From: Sediminicoccus rosea
GTDB taxonomy: Bacteria > Pseudomonadota > Alphaproteobacteria > Acetobacterales > Acetobacteraceae
Length of the DNA stretch: 64,000 nucleotides
Reading direction: 5' to 3'
Assembly: GCF_033547095.1 (NCBI RefSeq)
Contig: NZ_CP137852.1
Span: forward strand, 1,171,501 to 1,235,500
Made by a program: the position numbers and the translations under genes
In this document: in pieces, positions 10,198 to 20,794 of the stretch
Layout: each line of letters opens with the position of its first letter
How positions within the stretch are numbered: position 1 is the stretch's first letter
Notes under the pieces: generated by a model
What the model was told of the DNA's origin: nothing
The model's database searches: none
What the model saw: only the letters and a program-made list of their open reading frames with translations

Positions 10198-10580
10198 TCA
10201 GCGCAGGTCGCAGCACAAGCGGATCGCCATCATGGTCTCCGTGAGCGAGCCGCCACAGGGCGCGAAGCCGGTGAACCTCGCTCCGGCCCCGCGATCGCCG
10301 AGCGCCCCGCCGATGATGCCTGTCCTGCGCTGGGCCGGGCCGGTGAGCGTGCGTGCGGCGATGATGTCCATCGGGATGTCCAGCTGGTTCCTCACGATCA
10401 CATGGACCGTGTTGGCCGGGTGCCGTGACACCACACGCGCATGACATGGGCAACGCACCCATTGGTGCGGTTACCCGTGGCGACCAGCTTGCGGCCGGCC
10501 CATCCCATCGGCGCCTGCGCGGCGGCTGGCGCCAGGCCGGCGAAGCTGCCCAGGACGGCCAGGGCCATGATCTGCTTCAC
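10198..10580 (-). pseudogene. Frameshifted paralogue of the neighbouring small secreted protein
   Basis: Two overlapping frames together reproduce the protein encoded at 10720-11097. The first (GTG at 10580) gives a signal peptide and LVATGNRTNGC. The second resumes with ARVVSRHPANTVHVIVRNQ and ends GARFTGFAPCGGSLTETMMAIRLCC. The intact copy has [29 protein letters not shown] and [24 protein letters not shown] at the same places. The frame change is near 10440-10460. It ends 6 nt from the tolA stop, convergent with it. A sequencing error could mimic this, but divergence from the intact copy shows an old duplication. Confidence 0.7.
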
Positions 10581-10719
10581 ACGGGGGCTCTCTCACCGGC
10601 GCCATGACGGCAGGCGCGGCCGACCCTCCGGGCGGCCCGGCTGAGCCTTGACCCGGGCCGCGCCTCGCCCCGCGACCGGGATCGCGCGGCCGGCCTTGCT
10701 GCCTCCGTCGGCAGCGGCC

Positions 10720-11097
10720 TCAGCCGGGGGTGCAGCCCAGGAAGCGGATCGCGACGCTGCTGCCGGCGAGCGAGCCACCGAAAGGATGGAAGCCCACAAG
10801 CGTCCCTTGCTGCGCGGCGCCGATCAGGCCGGTGATGTTCCCAGCCTTGCGCTGGTTGTCGCCGGTCATGGTGACCTCGGCCATCACGCGCACGGCGGAC
10901 TGGGCGCGGTTCATGATGATGAAGCGGAGGGAATTGAGCGTATTGCCGCTATGCGACACCTCCACGACGCGCACGTCGCAGCCATTGCTGCGGTTGCCGG
11001 CGATGGTGAGGTTCGGGTTCGTCCAGGTCGTTTGCGCCTGAGCCTCCGCCAGGGCGGGGAGGGTGGCGAGCGTGGCGAGGGCAAGAATTCTCTTCAT
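10720..11097 (-). CDS. Small secreted protein of unknown function, intact copy of a tandem pair
   Basis: A 125-residue protein with a signal peptide ([20 protein letters not shown]) and a mature region with two cysteines about 75 residues apart, likely one disulfide. I do not recognise the family; the mature part looks like a small beta-sandwich. The ATG at 11097 is preferred over the one at 11103 because AGGAG is correctly spaced from it. It sits antisense inside the tol cluster, beside its own decayed duplicate, and is divergent from tolB. Confidence 0.7.
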   Translation of the reverse strand: MKRILALATLATLPALAEAQAQTTWTNPNLTIAGNRSNGCDVRVVEVSHSGNTLNSLRFIIMNRAQSAVRVMAEVTMTGDNQRKAGNITGLIGAAQQGTLVGFHPFGGSLAGSSVAIRFLGCTPG

Positions 11098-11163
11098 CGG
11101 CATCTCCTGTCACCGGAAAAGGTGCCCCGGCTTGGGTCGGGCATCAATCGCCCTGTCCCGATC

Positions 11164-11190
11164 CCCGCGATCGGCCCTGCCGATCGCGGG
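11164..11190. other. Perfect 12-bp stem hairpin in the tolB leader region
   Basis: CCCGCGATCGGC (11164-11175) is followed after a 3-nt loop by its exact complement GCCGATCGCGGG (11179-11190). It lies about 80 nt before the tolB start and about 65 nt before the divergent small gene. No T-run follows on the plus strand, so it is not a classical terminator. It may be a regulatory dyad, an RNA-stability element or a repeated extragenic palindrome. Confidence 0.6.
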
Positions 11191-11271
11191 TTCGGGCCAG
11201 GTTACACAGGGAGAGATTCACCTTTTCCCAAGAATCGGGCAGAACCTCCCGAGGTTCGGAGTAGGCCGCAT

Positions 11272-12624
11272 ATGAGCACGATCAACCGCCGTTCGTTTCT
11301 CGCCGCGGGGCTGGTGGCCCCGGGCATCTTCGCGACGCCCTGGCCAGCCAGCGGGCAATCGGGCCAGCCCACCATCGTGGACATCACCCGCGCCCGCACC
11401 GAGCCCATTCCCATCGCCATCCCCAACATGGCGGGCACCGGCAGCGACGGCGCGCGGCTGGGCGCGCAGATCGCGCAGGTCATCACCAACAATCTTCGCA
11501 ATTCCGGCCTGTTCCGCCCGGTGGAGCGCGCGGCCTTCATCCAGTCGCCCGAGGCGGCGGCGGCCACGCCGCGCTTCCAGGACTGGCGCGTGATCGGCGC
11601 CGTCGGCCTCGTCACCGGCCGCGTGGACGCGAGCGGCGACCGGCTGCGCGTCGAGTTCCGCCTCTGGGACATCCTGCCCGAGCAGCAGGCGCTCGGCACC
11701 GCCTACAATGCCAGCGCCAGCAACTGGCGGCAGATCGCGCACATCATCTCGGACGACATCTACAAGCGGATGCTGGGCGAGAACGGCTACTTCAATACCC
11801 GCATCGCCTACATCGCGGAGACGGGGCCGCGCGACCGCCGCACCCGGCGCCTCGCGATCATGGACCAGGATGGCGAGAACAACCGCTTCCTGACGGACGG
11901 CCAGTTCCAGGCGCTGACGCCGCGCTTCCACCCGAACGCGACGCAGATCGCCTTCATGTCCTACCAGCGCAATGAGCCGCGCGTGTATCTCTTCAGCCTG
12001 GAGAGCGGCCGGCAGGAGGTGCTGGGCAATTTCGGCGGCATGACGCTGAGTCCGCGCTTCTCGCCCGATGGGCGCAGCGTGGTGCTCTCCGCCATCCGGG
12101 GTGGCGACGCCAACATCTTCGTGGTGGACCTCGCCTCGCGGCGCGAGCGGCAGCTGACCAATTCGCCCGGCCTCGATGTCTCGCCCTGCTTCTCGCCGGA
12201 TGGCACGCAGATCGTGTTCAACTCGGATCGCGGCGGCGACCAGCAGCTCTACGTGATGGATGCCAATGGCGGCGGCGCGCGGCGCATCTCCTTCGGCAAT
12301 GGCCGCTACGCGACGCCGGTCTGGTCGCCGCGCGGGGACCTCATCGCCTTCACGCGCATCGCGAGGGGGCAGTTCGCGATCGGCGTGATGCGCCCCGACG
12401 GCTCGGGCGAGCGCATCCTCTCCGAGGGCTGGGCGATGGAAGGGCCGACCTTCGCGCCCAATGGCCGCGTCATCATGTTCTACCGCGAGAGCGCGTCGCG
12501 CGATCAGCGCGGCGCCGGCTATTCCGCGCGGCTTTCCTCGATCGACATCGCGGGCTTCAACGAGCGGCAGATCGTCACGCCGACCGATGCGACGGACCCC
12601 AGCTGGTCGCCGCTGATCAGCTGA
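11272..12624 (+). CDS. tolB: Tol-Pal system beta-propeller protein TolB
   Basis: A 450-residue periplasmic protein. The N-terminus [17 protein letters not shown] resembles a twin-arginine signal. The TolB N-terminal domain (about 30-160) is followed by WD40-like/PD40 propeller blades, visible as repeated FSPDG, WSPRGD and [15 protein letters not shown] segments. The ATG at 11272 has GGAGTAGG upstream; the frame is open much further upstream but without start support. It interacts with Pal and TolA. Confidence 0.96.
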   Translation: MSTINRRSFLAAGLVAPGIFATPWPASGQSGQPTIVDITRARTEPIPIAIPNMAGTGSDGARLGAQIAQVITNNLRNSGLFRPVERAAFIQSPEAAAATPRFQDWRVIGAVGLVTGRVDASGDRLRVEFRLWDILPEQQALGTAYNASASNWRQIAHIISDDIYKRMLGENGYFNTRIAYIAETGPRDRRTRRLAIMDQDGENNRFLTDGQFQALTPRFHPNATQIAFMSYQRNEPRVYLFSLESGRQEVLGNFGGMTLSPRFSPDGRSVVLSAIRGGDANIFVVDLASRRERQLTNSPGLDVSPCFSPDGTQIVFNSDRGGDQQLYVMDANGGGARRISFGNGRYATPVWSPRGDLIAFTRIARGQFAIGVMRPDGSGERILSEGWAMEGPTFAPNGRVIMFYRESASRDQRGAGYSARLSSIDIAGFNERQIVTPTDATDPSWSPLIS

Positions 12625-12799
12625 GGCGGCCGGCAAGTCGCCCTGTCACGGAGTGTGACCATGCGGTCATTGCGCAGCTTTCGCCTTGATTGCGCCATGT
12701 GGCGAAGGTAGGGGATTCCCTCATCATTTTGCGGCTGGCGCGCTTTGCCTCGGGCGAAGCATGAGAGCCAGCCTTTCGGAGCCATCGAAGGAGATGACC

Positions 12800-13276
12800 A
12801 TGGCCGCCACGAAATCCCTTCTCGCCGCCATCGCGGCCGCGGGCCTGCTCGTCGCCTGCTCGTCCGACAGCGACACCGCCAATACCGGTGGCGCGGGCGC
12901 CGGCGCTGGGCAGATCCGCCCGGGCAGCCAGGAGGACCTGGTCGCCAATGTCGGCGACCGCGTGCTCTTCGACACCGACCGCAGCAGCATCCGCGCCGAC
13001 CAGCGTCCCGTGCTCGAGCGCCAGGCGCGCTGGATGGGCCAGTATCCGCAGGTGCAGGTGATGGTCGAAGGCCATGCCGACGAGCGCGGCACGCGCGAAT
13101 ACAACCTCGCCCTTGGCCAGCGTCGCGCCAATGCGGCGCGCGATGTGCTGGTGGCGGGCGGCGTCGCCGGCACGCGCATCCAGACCATCAGCTACGGCAA
13201 GGATCGCCCCGAGGCGCTCGGCTCGAACGAGCAGGCCTGGGCGCAGAACCGCCGCGCCGTCACCGTCGTCCGCTGA
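12800..13276 (+). CDS. pal: Peptidoglycan-associated lipoprotein Pal
   Basis: A 158-residue outer-membrane lipoprotein. The lipobox LLVAC ends a short signal peptide. The OmpA-like domain starts near VLFDTDRSSI and holds VEGHADERGTREYNLALGQRRANA, the peptidoglycan (meso-DAP) binding signature. The ATG at 12800 is chosen because AAGGAG is 7 nt upstream; the ATG at 12794 would abut it. The Gly/Ala-rich linker after the lipobox is short. Confidence 0.96.
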   Translation: MAATKSLLAAIAAAGLLVACSSDSDTANTGGAGAGAGQIRPGSQEDLVANVGDRVLFDTDRSSIRADQRPVLERQARWMGQYPQVQVMVEGHADERGTREYNLALGQRRANAARDVLVAGGVAGTRIQTISYGKDRPEALGSNEQAWAQNRRAVTVVR

Positions 13277-13299
13277 TCACGCGCAGGGGGTGAGGGGGC

Positions 13300-14148
13300 G
13301 TGTCGGCATTTCCGGCTGAGCGCGGGCCGCGGGTCCGCTTCCTGGCGGCGGGCCTGCTGGTGGCGGGGTGTCTCGCCCTGGCCGGCCCGGCCGCGGCGCA
13401 GATGGACAGCCGCGAAGGCATCGCGCTCCAGAACCAGATCCTGCAATTGCGCCAGGAGCTGGAGCAGCTTCGCAGCCGCGGCGGCTCGGCGCCCGCGCCC
13501 GTCGCCCGCGGTGGCGGTGGCGGTGGCGAGCTGGTGGGCCAGCTGCTCGACCGCGTGAACACGCTGGAGGAGGAGGTCCGCCGCCAGCGTGGCCGCGTGG
13601 ACGTGCTGGAGAACCAGAATCGCCGCCTCGCCGAGGATATCGAGAAGCTTCGCGGCGACATGGATTTCCGCCTGGGCCAGGGCGGTGGTGGCGGTGCCGC
13701 GGCGCCCGCGCGCCCGGCCGCGCCGTCCGCCCCGCCCACCACCAGCACCGGCGGCGCCGCGCCCCGCACACCCGAGCGTGCCCTGGCCGAGGGCCAGGCG
13801 GCGCTGGGCCGCCGCGATTTCGCCGCTGCCGAAGCCGCCGCGCGCGAAGCCCTGGCCGGCCGCTCGGGCGCCGCGGCCGTCGCCGGACAGATGCTCCTGG
13901 GCGAGGCGCTCGCCGGCAAGCGGGACTTCGGCAATGCCGCCATCGCCTTCAACGAGGCCTATACCCGCGCCCGCACCGGCCCCCGCGCGCCCGAGGCGCT
14001 GATCGGCCTCGCCAACGCCTTCCAGGGCCTCGGCAACCGGCGCGAGGCCTGCGACACCCTGAATGACCTGCGCAGCCAGTTCCCGAACCTCTCGGGCGCC
14101 ATGGCGGAACGCGCCAATGCGGCGCGGCAGCGGGGGCAGTGCCGCTAA
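13300..14148 (+). CDS. cpoB: Cell division coordinator CpoB (YbgF-like), tol-pal cluster
   Basis: A 282-residue periplasmic protein starting with GTG. After a signal peptide (AAGLLVAGCLALAGPAAAQ) comes a coiled-coil segment (about 40-120, LQNQILQLRQELEQL and VNTLEEEVRRQRGRVDVL), a Pro/Ala linker, and TPR-like repeats (about 155-280) ending with the RGQCR tail. This is the domain order of CpoB, which coordinates Tol-Pal with peptidoglycan synthesis. It overlaps tilS by 10 nt. Confidence 0.9.
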   Translation: MSAFPAERGPRVRFLAAGLLVAGCLALAGPAAAQMDSREGIALQNQILQLRQELEQLRSRGGSAPAPVARGGGGGGELVGQLLDRVNTLEEEVRRQRGRVDVLENQNRRLAEDIEKLRGDMDFRLGQGGGGGAAAPARPAAPSAPPTTSTGGAAPRTPERALAEGQAALGRRDFAAAEAAAREALAGRSGAAAVAGQMLLGEALAGKRDFGNAAIAFNEAYTRARTGPRAPEALIGLANAFQGLGNRREACDTLNDLRSQFPNLSGAMAERANAARQRGQCR

Positions 14149-15374
14149 GGGACGACGAGGGGCCTCGCCCCCCGGCTGCACGCATCGGCGATGCTGAATT
14201 CGCCGCGCTCATGGCGCCGCTCGGGCCCTTCACGGCGCTGGCGGCTGTGGGCTGTTCGGGTGGGGCGGATAGCCTTGCCCTCACGCGGCTGGCCGATCGC
14301 TGGGCGCGGGCGCGCGGTGGCGCCATCCTCGCCCTGATCGTCGAGCACGGTCTCCGGCCGGAATCCGTGGCCGAAGCCAAGGCCACCGCCGTGGCCCTCA
14401 CGGCCCGGGGCATCGCGGCCCGCATCCTGCCGCTCGCGCTGCCCGCCGGCCCGCGACTGCAGGAGCGCGCGCGCGCGGCACGGCGCGCCGCCCTGCTCGG
14501 CGCTTGCCAGGAGGCCGGCACGCCGCACCTCTTCCTCGCCCACCATGCGGAGGACCAGGCCGAGACCATCCTCTTCCGGGCCCTGCGCGGCAGCGGCGCG
14601 CGCGGACTGGCCGGCATGGCGCCCGTTACCATGGCGCCGGAGGCGCTGATCCTCCGCCCGCTGCTCGGCCAGCCCAAGGCGCGGCTCGCGGCCTGCCTGG
14701 AGGGGTGGGGCGTCCTTCCGGTCGAGGACCCTTCCAACCGCAACCCGCGCTTCGCCCGTGCCCGGCTGCGCGATGCCGGGGCGGGCGCGCTGGAGGCCGG
14801 CGCCTTCGCCCATCGCCGCGCCCGCCATGCCGCGGAGGAAGCGGCGCGGCTGGCCGCCGCCATGCGTCTCCTGCCCGAAGGCTGCGCGGAGCTGGACCCG
14901 GTGGCGCTCGGCCAGGACCGCGTGGCCCGGCGCCTCATGGCGGCGTTGATCCGCGCCATTGGCGGCCGCGCCCATGCGCCGCCCGAGGCGGCGGTGGCCG
15001 CCCTTCTCGCGCGCGGCGCGGGCACGCTCGGCGGCGCCCGGTGGCTCAAGGGGGGCCGCTGGCTGGTGCGCGAGGCCGCGACGGGCGGGTGGGATGCAGC
15101 GACCGGGCTCTGGGATGGCCGCTTCCGCGCCGCGCCCCCGCCCGCGGGCCATCGCTGGGGGGCGCTTGGGGCCGATGCGGCCCGGTTCCGTTCCCGTTTC
15201 CGCCATCTGCCCTCCGCCGCCCTGGCCGCCTTGCCCGCCCTGCGGCGCGAGGGCGATGGAATGCTGGCCCTGGTGCCGCATCTGGCCTACCATGCGTCCG
15301 GATCAGAAGTTTCCGAGCCACTGCACTTCGCGCCGCTGGCCGGGCCCGTCACGGAATGTCATCCTCCCGGGTGA
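14139..15374 (+). CDS. tilS: tRNA(Ile)-lysidine synthetase TilS
   Basis: A 411-residue N-type ATP pyrophosphatase. The P-loop SGGADS lies at residues 40-45, followed by EHGLRPES and the HHAEDQAETILFR motif. It modifies C34 of the AUA-decoding tRNA-Ile with lysine. It starts at a GTG inside the 3' end of cpoB, so it is coupled to the tol-pal transcript, and precedes ftsH as in many alphaproteobacteria. Confidence 0.93.
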   Translation: MPLRDDEGPRPPAARIGDAEFAALMAPLGPFTALAAVGCSGGADSLALTRLADRWARARGGAILALIVEHGLRPESVAEAKATAVALTARGIAARILPLALPAGPRLQERARAARRAALLGACQEAGTPHLFLAHHAEDQAETILFRALRGSGARGLAGMAPVTMAPEALILRPLLGQPKARLAACLEGWGVLPVEDPSNRNPRFARARLRDAGAGALEAGAFAHRRARHAAEEAARLAAAMRLLPEGCAELDPVALGQDRVARRLMAALIRAIGGRAHAPPEAAVAALLARGAGTLGGARWLKGGRWLVREAATGGWDAATGLWDGRFRAAPPPAGHRWGALGADAARFRSRFRHLPSAALAALPALRREGDGMLALVPHLAYHASGSEVSEPLHFAPLAGPVTECHPPG

Positions 15375-15464
15375 TTTTCATGGCCCCCGGGCATTTTCTC
15401 GGGAGGCGCCGACACCATGTTCACCACATGCCGGATCTAGGCCCGGCGAAGGGGAATGCGACAC

Positions 15465-17386
<1,922 letters not shown>

Positions 17387-17387
<1 letters not shown>

Positions 17388-18412
17388 TGTCCGCCGAATG
17401 GCTGGAGCCGCTGGCCCTGATGCAGGGGCCGGCGGCTTTTTCCGCAATGCGCGATGGGCTCGCCCTGCCACTGCAGGGCGGGCCCTTTGCCTTCGCGCTG
17501 GTCCGGGAGCCGGCCGGCACCATCCTGCCCCCGCCCGAGGACCATCCGGCGCTGGAGCGCCTGACCCGCCCCCTGCAACCCTTCGCCGGCATCGAGCGCC
17601 ACCGCGCCCGGCCGCTGGTCATGGGCATCGTGAACTGCACGCCGGACAGTTTCTCGGGCGATGGGGTGGGGGCCGCGCATGACGCCGCCATCGCCCAGGG
17701 CCACGCCATGCTGGAGGCCGGCGCCGACATCCTCGATATCGGCGGCGAGAGCACGCGGCCCGACGCGCCGCCCGTCACGCCGGAGGAGGAGCAGGCGCGC
17801 ATCCTCCCCGTCATCCGCGCCCTGGCCAAGGCCGCCCCCGTCAGCGTGGACACACGCCATGCGCGGACCATGGCCGCGGCCCTCGAGGCCGGCGCCGAGA
17901 TCGTGAACGACGTCAGCGCGCTGCGGCATGACCCGGAGGCGGTGCGCGTCGTCGCCCAGGCGCGCTGCCCCGTGATCCTCATGCACATGCGCACGCTCGA
18001 TCCGCGCACCATGCAGAAGGAGGTGCATTACGAGGATGCGGCGCTGGAGGTGGCGCGCTTCCTGGAAGGGCGCGTCGCGACGCTGGAGGCGCTCGGCATC
18101 CCGCGCGGGCGGATCTGCGTGGACCCGGGGCTCGGCTTCGGCAAGCGGGTGGAGGACAACCTCGCCCTGGTCGCGCGGCTCCCGCTGCTGGCCAATCTGG
18201 GCTGTACGATCCTGGTCGGCGCCTCGCGCAAATCCTTCATCGGCCGCATCACCGGCGTGGCCGAGGCCGGGCAGCGCCAGGCCGGCAGCCTCGCCATGGC
18301 CCTGGCGGCGGCGGCGCAGGGCGCCCATATCCTGCGCGTCCATGATGTGGCAGAGACGGTGCAGGCGCTCAGATGCGCCGAGGCGCTGGCCGCCGGTTTC
18401 AACGAGGGCTGA
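17387..18412 (+). CDS. folP: Dihydropteroate synthase
   Basis: A 341-residue TIM-barrel enzyme joining p-aminobenzoate to dihydropterin pyrophosphate in folate synthesis. Signatures are MGIVNCTPDSFSGDG, DIGGESTRPDA, ADVSVDT-like PVSVDTRHA, and VGASRKSFIGRITG. An N-terminal extension of about 75 residues precedes the barrel. The ATG overlaps the ftsH TGA (TGATG), a GTG one codon upstream is also possible. Translation is probably coupled to ftsH. Confidence 0.94.
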
Positions 18413-18414
18413 CG

Positions 18415-18879
18415 ATGACCGATTGGCTGCCCCTGCTGGGGTTCTTCGCGGCCTGCTTCGCCACCGCCGCCTCGGGCGCGATCTTCACGCCGGGCGCCTG
18501 GTATGAGGGGCTGAAGAAGCCCTGGTGGCGGCCGCCCAACTGGCTCTTCGGGCCGGCCTGGGGCGTGCTCTTCTGCATGATCGCGGTGGCGGGCTGGCTG
18601 GTCTGGCGGCAGGCGGGCTTCGGCCTCGCCATGGGGCTCTATGCGCTGCAGCTCGTGCTGAACTTCCTCTGGTCGGCCTTCTTCTTCGGCATGAAGCGGC
18701 CCGACTACGCGCTCTATGACCTGATCGCGCTGTGGTTCGCCATCCTGGCCTGCATCATCGTCTTCGCGCCGATCAGCCCCTGGGGCATGGCGCTGATGAT
18801 CCCCTACATCGCCTGGGTCACCTTCGCGGGCTGGCTGAACTACGTAATGTTGCAGCTGAACGGCCCGCGCCCGGCCTGA
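18415..18879 (+). CDS. tspO: TspO/MBR family membrane protein
   Basis: A 154-residue five-helix membrane protein. The motifs GLKKPWWRPPNWLFGPAWGVL, NFLWSAFFF and IPYIAWVTFAGWLNYVM are diagnostic of TspO (tryptophan-rich sensory protein/peripheral benzodiazepine receptor), which binds tetrapyrroles and affects their photo-oxidation or export in alphaproteobacteria. It starts 2 nt after folP. Confidence 0.95.
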   Translation: MTDWLPLLGFFAACFATAASGAIFTPGAWYEGLKKPWWRPPNWLFGPAWGVLFCMIAVAGWLVWRQAGFGLAMGLYALQLVLNFLWSAFFFGMKRPDYALYDLIALWFAILACIIVFAPISPWGMALMIPYIAWVTFAGWLNYVMLQLNGPRPA

Positions 18880-18913
18880 GCCGCCGCAACGCCCGGGTCC
18901 GGGCAGCGTTCGC

Positions 18914-18935
18914 CCTTGTGACACGCCTCACAAGG
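18914..18935. promoter_or_regulatory. 8-bp inverted repeat overlapping the ribosome site of the next gene
   Basis: CCTTGTGA (18914-18921) and TCACAAGG (18928-18935) form a perfect dyad with a 6-nt loop. The right arm contains most of AAGGAG, the ribosome site for the gene starting at 18944. It could be an operator of CRP/FNR-like spacing or an mRNA hairpin that hides the ribosome site. The sequence alone does not decide. Confidence 0.5.
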
Positions 18936-18943
18936 AGCTTCCG

Positions 18944-19504
18944 ATGCGAACCTGCCACGCCCTCGCGGCCCTGCTGTTCATCGCGACACCGGGCCTCGCC
19001 GCCGCCCAGGCGCCGGCGGGCCTGATCTACACCCAGGCCCTGTCCGGCGGCGTCACCGCCATGGTGCAGGAGAAGCTGCAGCAGGCCGGCGTCTATGCCG
19101 GCCGCGCCGATGGTGTCTGGGGGCCGGAAAGCCAGGCGGCGCTGGAGCGCTTCCAGCAGACGCGCAACCTCCAGGTGACGGGGCAGCTCAACCAGGCGAC
19201 GGCCGCGACCCTCGGCATCCCTCCGGCCGAACTCCTCTCCGCCCGCAATGCCCCCGCCGCGGCCACCACGGCGCCGCCGGCGCTGGAGACGGTGAGCCCT
19301 GCCGTCATCCGCAACGTGCAGCAGCGCCTGCGTGCCCTGGGCTTCTACCGGGGCGGCGTGGATGGGATCTGGGGGGCGGGCACCCAGGCTTCGCTGGAGC
19401 GCTTCCAGCAGGGCAGGGGTCTGCAGCCGACAGGCCAGGTCAATCCGATCACCCTGCAGGCGCTCGGGCTTGATCCGAACGCGCCGGCCGCCCGCCCGCG
19501 CTAG
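18944..19504 (+). CDS. Secreted protein with two peptidoglycan-binding domains
   Basis: A 186-residue exported protein: signal peptide (LAALLFIATPGLAAAQA) then two PG_binding_1 repeats. The first reads VQEKLQQAGVYAGRADGVWGPESQAALERFQ, the second has VQQRLRALGFYRGGVDGIWG followed by TQASLERFQQG, each ending in an NxxTxxxLG motif. No catalytic domain is present, so it probably anchors in or senses the cell wall. Its TAG stop and the rsmB stop on the other strand share the palindrome CTAG. Confidence 0.88.
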   Translation: MRTCHALAALLFIATPGLAAAQAPAGLIYTQALSGGVTAMVQEKLQQAGVYAGRADGVWGPESQAALERFQQTRNLQVTGQLNQATAATLGIPPAELLSARNAPAAATTAPPALETVSPAVIRNVQQRLRALGFYRGGVDGIWGAGTQASLERFQQGRGLQPTGQVNPITLQALGLDPNAPAARPR

Positions 19505-20745
19505 GCGCGCACCAGGCGCATCGCGAAGAACCCGTCCATCCCGCCCTCGGCGCTCCAGAGATCGGGCCGCGTGCGCAGGTGCCCGGCACCCGTGGCGCCG
19601 ATGCCGGGCAGTTCCTCGTCGCGGATGGGATCGAGCCGCAGCCCCTCGGGGATATGCGCCAGATGCGCCTCGCCCTCCTCGGCCTGGAGCGAGCAGGTGG
19701 CGAAGACCAGCCGCCCGCCCGGTTTGAGCAGGCGCGAGGCCGCGACCAGCAGGTTGCGCTGCTGCGCGGCCAGTACCGCCACATCCTTGGCGCGCTTGAG
19801 ATGCGGCACGTCCGGGTGGCGCCGGATGGTGCCGGTGGCCGTGCAGGGCGCGTCGAGCAGGATGGCGTCGAACAGCGCCTCGGGCTTCCAACCGATCACG
19901 TCGCTGTTGACCAGGTCTGGCGTGAGCTTGAGGCGCGCCATGTTCTCGCGCAGGCGCGGCATGCGCGACGCCTCGCGCTCGACGGCGATGACGCGCGCGC
20001 CCGCCGCGGCCAGCTGTGCCGTCTTGCCGCCCGGTGCGGCACAGAGATCGGCCACCAGTTCGCCCGGCTTCACCGCCAGCAGCCGCGCGGGCAGGGCGGC
20101 GGCGGCGTCCTGTGCCCAGAGCTCGCCCGCCGCGAAGCCGGGCAATTCGGTGATGCGCGTGCCGGCCGGCATCCGCGCCGTGCCGGTCGGCAGCAGGGTC
20201 GCGCCCTCGGGCGGCGCGGCGCCGGGCTTGAGCGAGAGGTCGAGCAGCGCCTCCTGCCGGTGGGACGCGGCGATGGCGCGCACCGCGGCGCCGTGGGCGG
20301 CGTGCCAGGAGGTCCAGAGCCAGGTGGGCGTGTCCAGCCGCTCGGCGTCCAGCTCCTCCAGCGCGCGCGCCCCATGCTCGGCGACGCGGCGCAGCACGGC
20401 GTTCACCAGCCCCGCCAGGGGGCGCGGCACCAGCGAGACGGCGGCGGAGACGGCGGCATGCGGCGGCGTGCCCAGCAGCAGCAGCTCCGCCGCACCGATG
20501 CGCAGCGCCCGCAGCGCCGGGGCGGGGGGCGAGCGGCGGAGGAAGGGTTCCATCACCGCATCCAGGCTCCCCAGGCGGCGCAGCACGGCGGCGGCGATGC
20601 GATGGCCCGCCGCCTTGTCGCGCGGCTCGATGGAGCCGGGGACGGCGTCCAGCGCTTCCTCCAGCGCGCGGTGCTGTTCCAGCACGGATTCCAGCAGGGC
20701 GTCGGCAACGCGGCGGCCAGGGGACACGACATGTGAGATGCTCAT
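19501..20745 (-). CDS. rsmB: 16S rRNA (cytosine-967-C5) methyltransferase RsmB
   Basis: A 414-residue RsmB/NOP2/Sun methyltransferase. An N-terminal NusB-like helical domain (about 1-140) precedes the SAM-binding domain with DLCAAPGGKT (233-242). The two catalytic-cycle cysteines are C301 (DAPCTATGTIRRHPDV) and C351 (FATCSLQAEEGE). It methylates C967 of 16S rRNA. Convergent with the peptidoglycan-binding gene, with stops overlapping, and divergent from the GT39 gene. Confidence 0.94.
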   Translation of the reverse strand: MSISHVVSPGRRVADALLESVLEQHRALEEALDAVPGSIEPRDKAAGHRIAAAVLRRLGSLDAVMEPFLRRSPPAPALRALRIGAAELLLLGTPPHAAVSAAVSLVPRPLAGLVNAVLRRVAEHGARALEELDAERLDTPTWLWTSWHAAHGAAVRAIAASHRQEALLDLSLKPGAAPPEGATLLPTGTARMPAGTRITELPGFAAGELWAQDAAAALPARLLAVKPGELVADLCAAPGGKTAQLAAAGARVIAVEREASRMPRLRENMARLKLTPDLVNSDVIGWKPEALFDAILLDAPCTATGTIRRHPDVPHLKRAKDVAVLAAQQRNLLVAASRLLKPGGRLVFATCSLQAEEGEAHLAHIPEGLRLDPIRDEELPGIGATGAGHLRTRPDLWSAEGGMDGFFAMRLVRA

Positions 20746-20794
20746 TCCCCGCTTTATGGCCGTGCCCGCCCCCCCGTGCTAGACGCGCGGCGAC

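Noticed and set aside
15456-15464. ATG at 15456 as the ftsH start
   Set aside because: The AAGGGG ribosome site directly abuts this ATG; the GTG at 15465 is correctly spaced. Both give the same protein apart from three residues.
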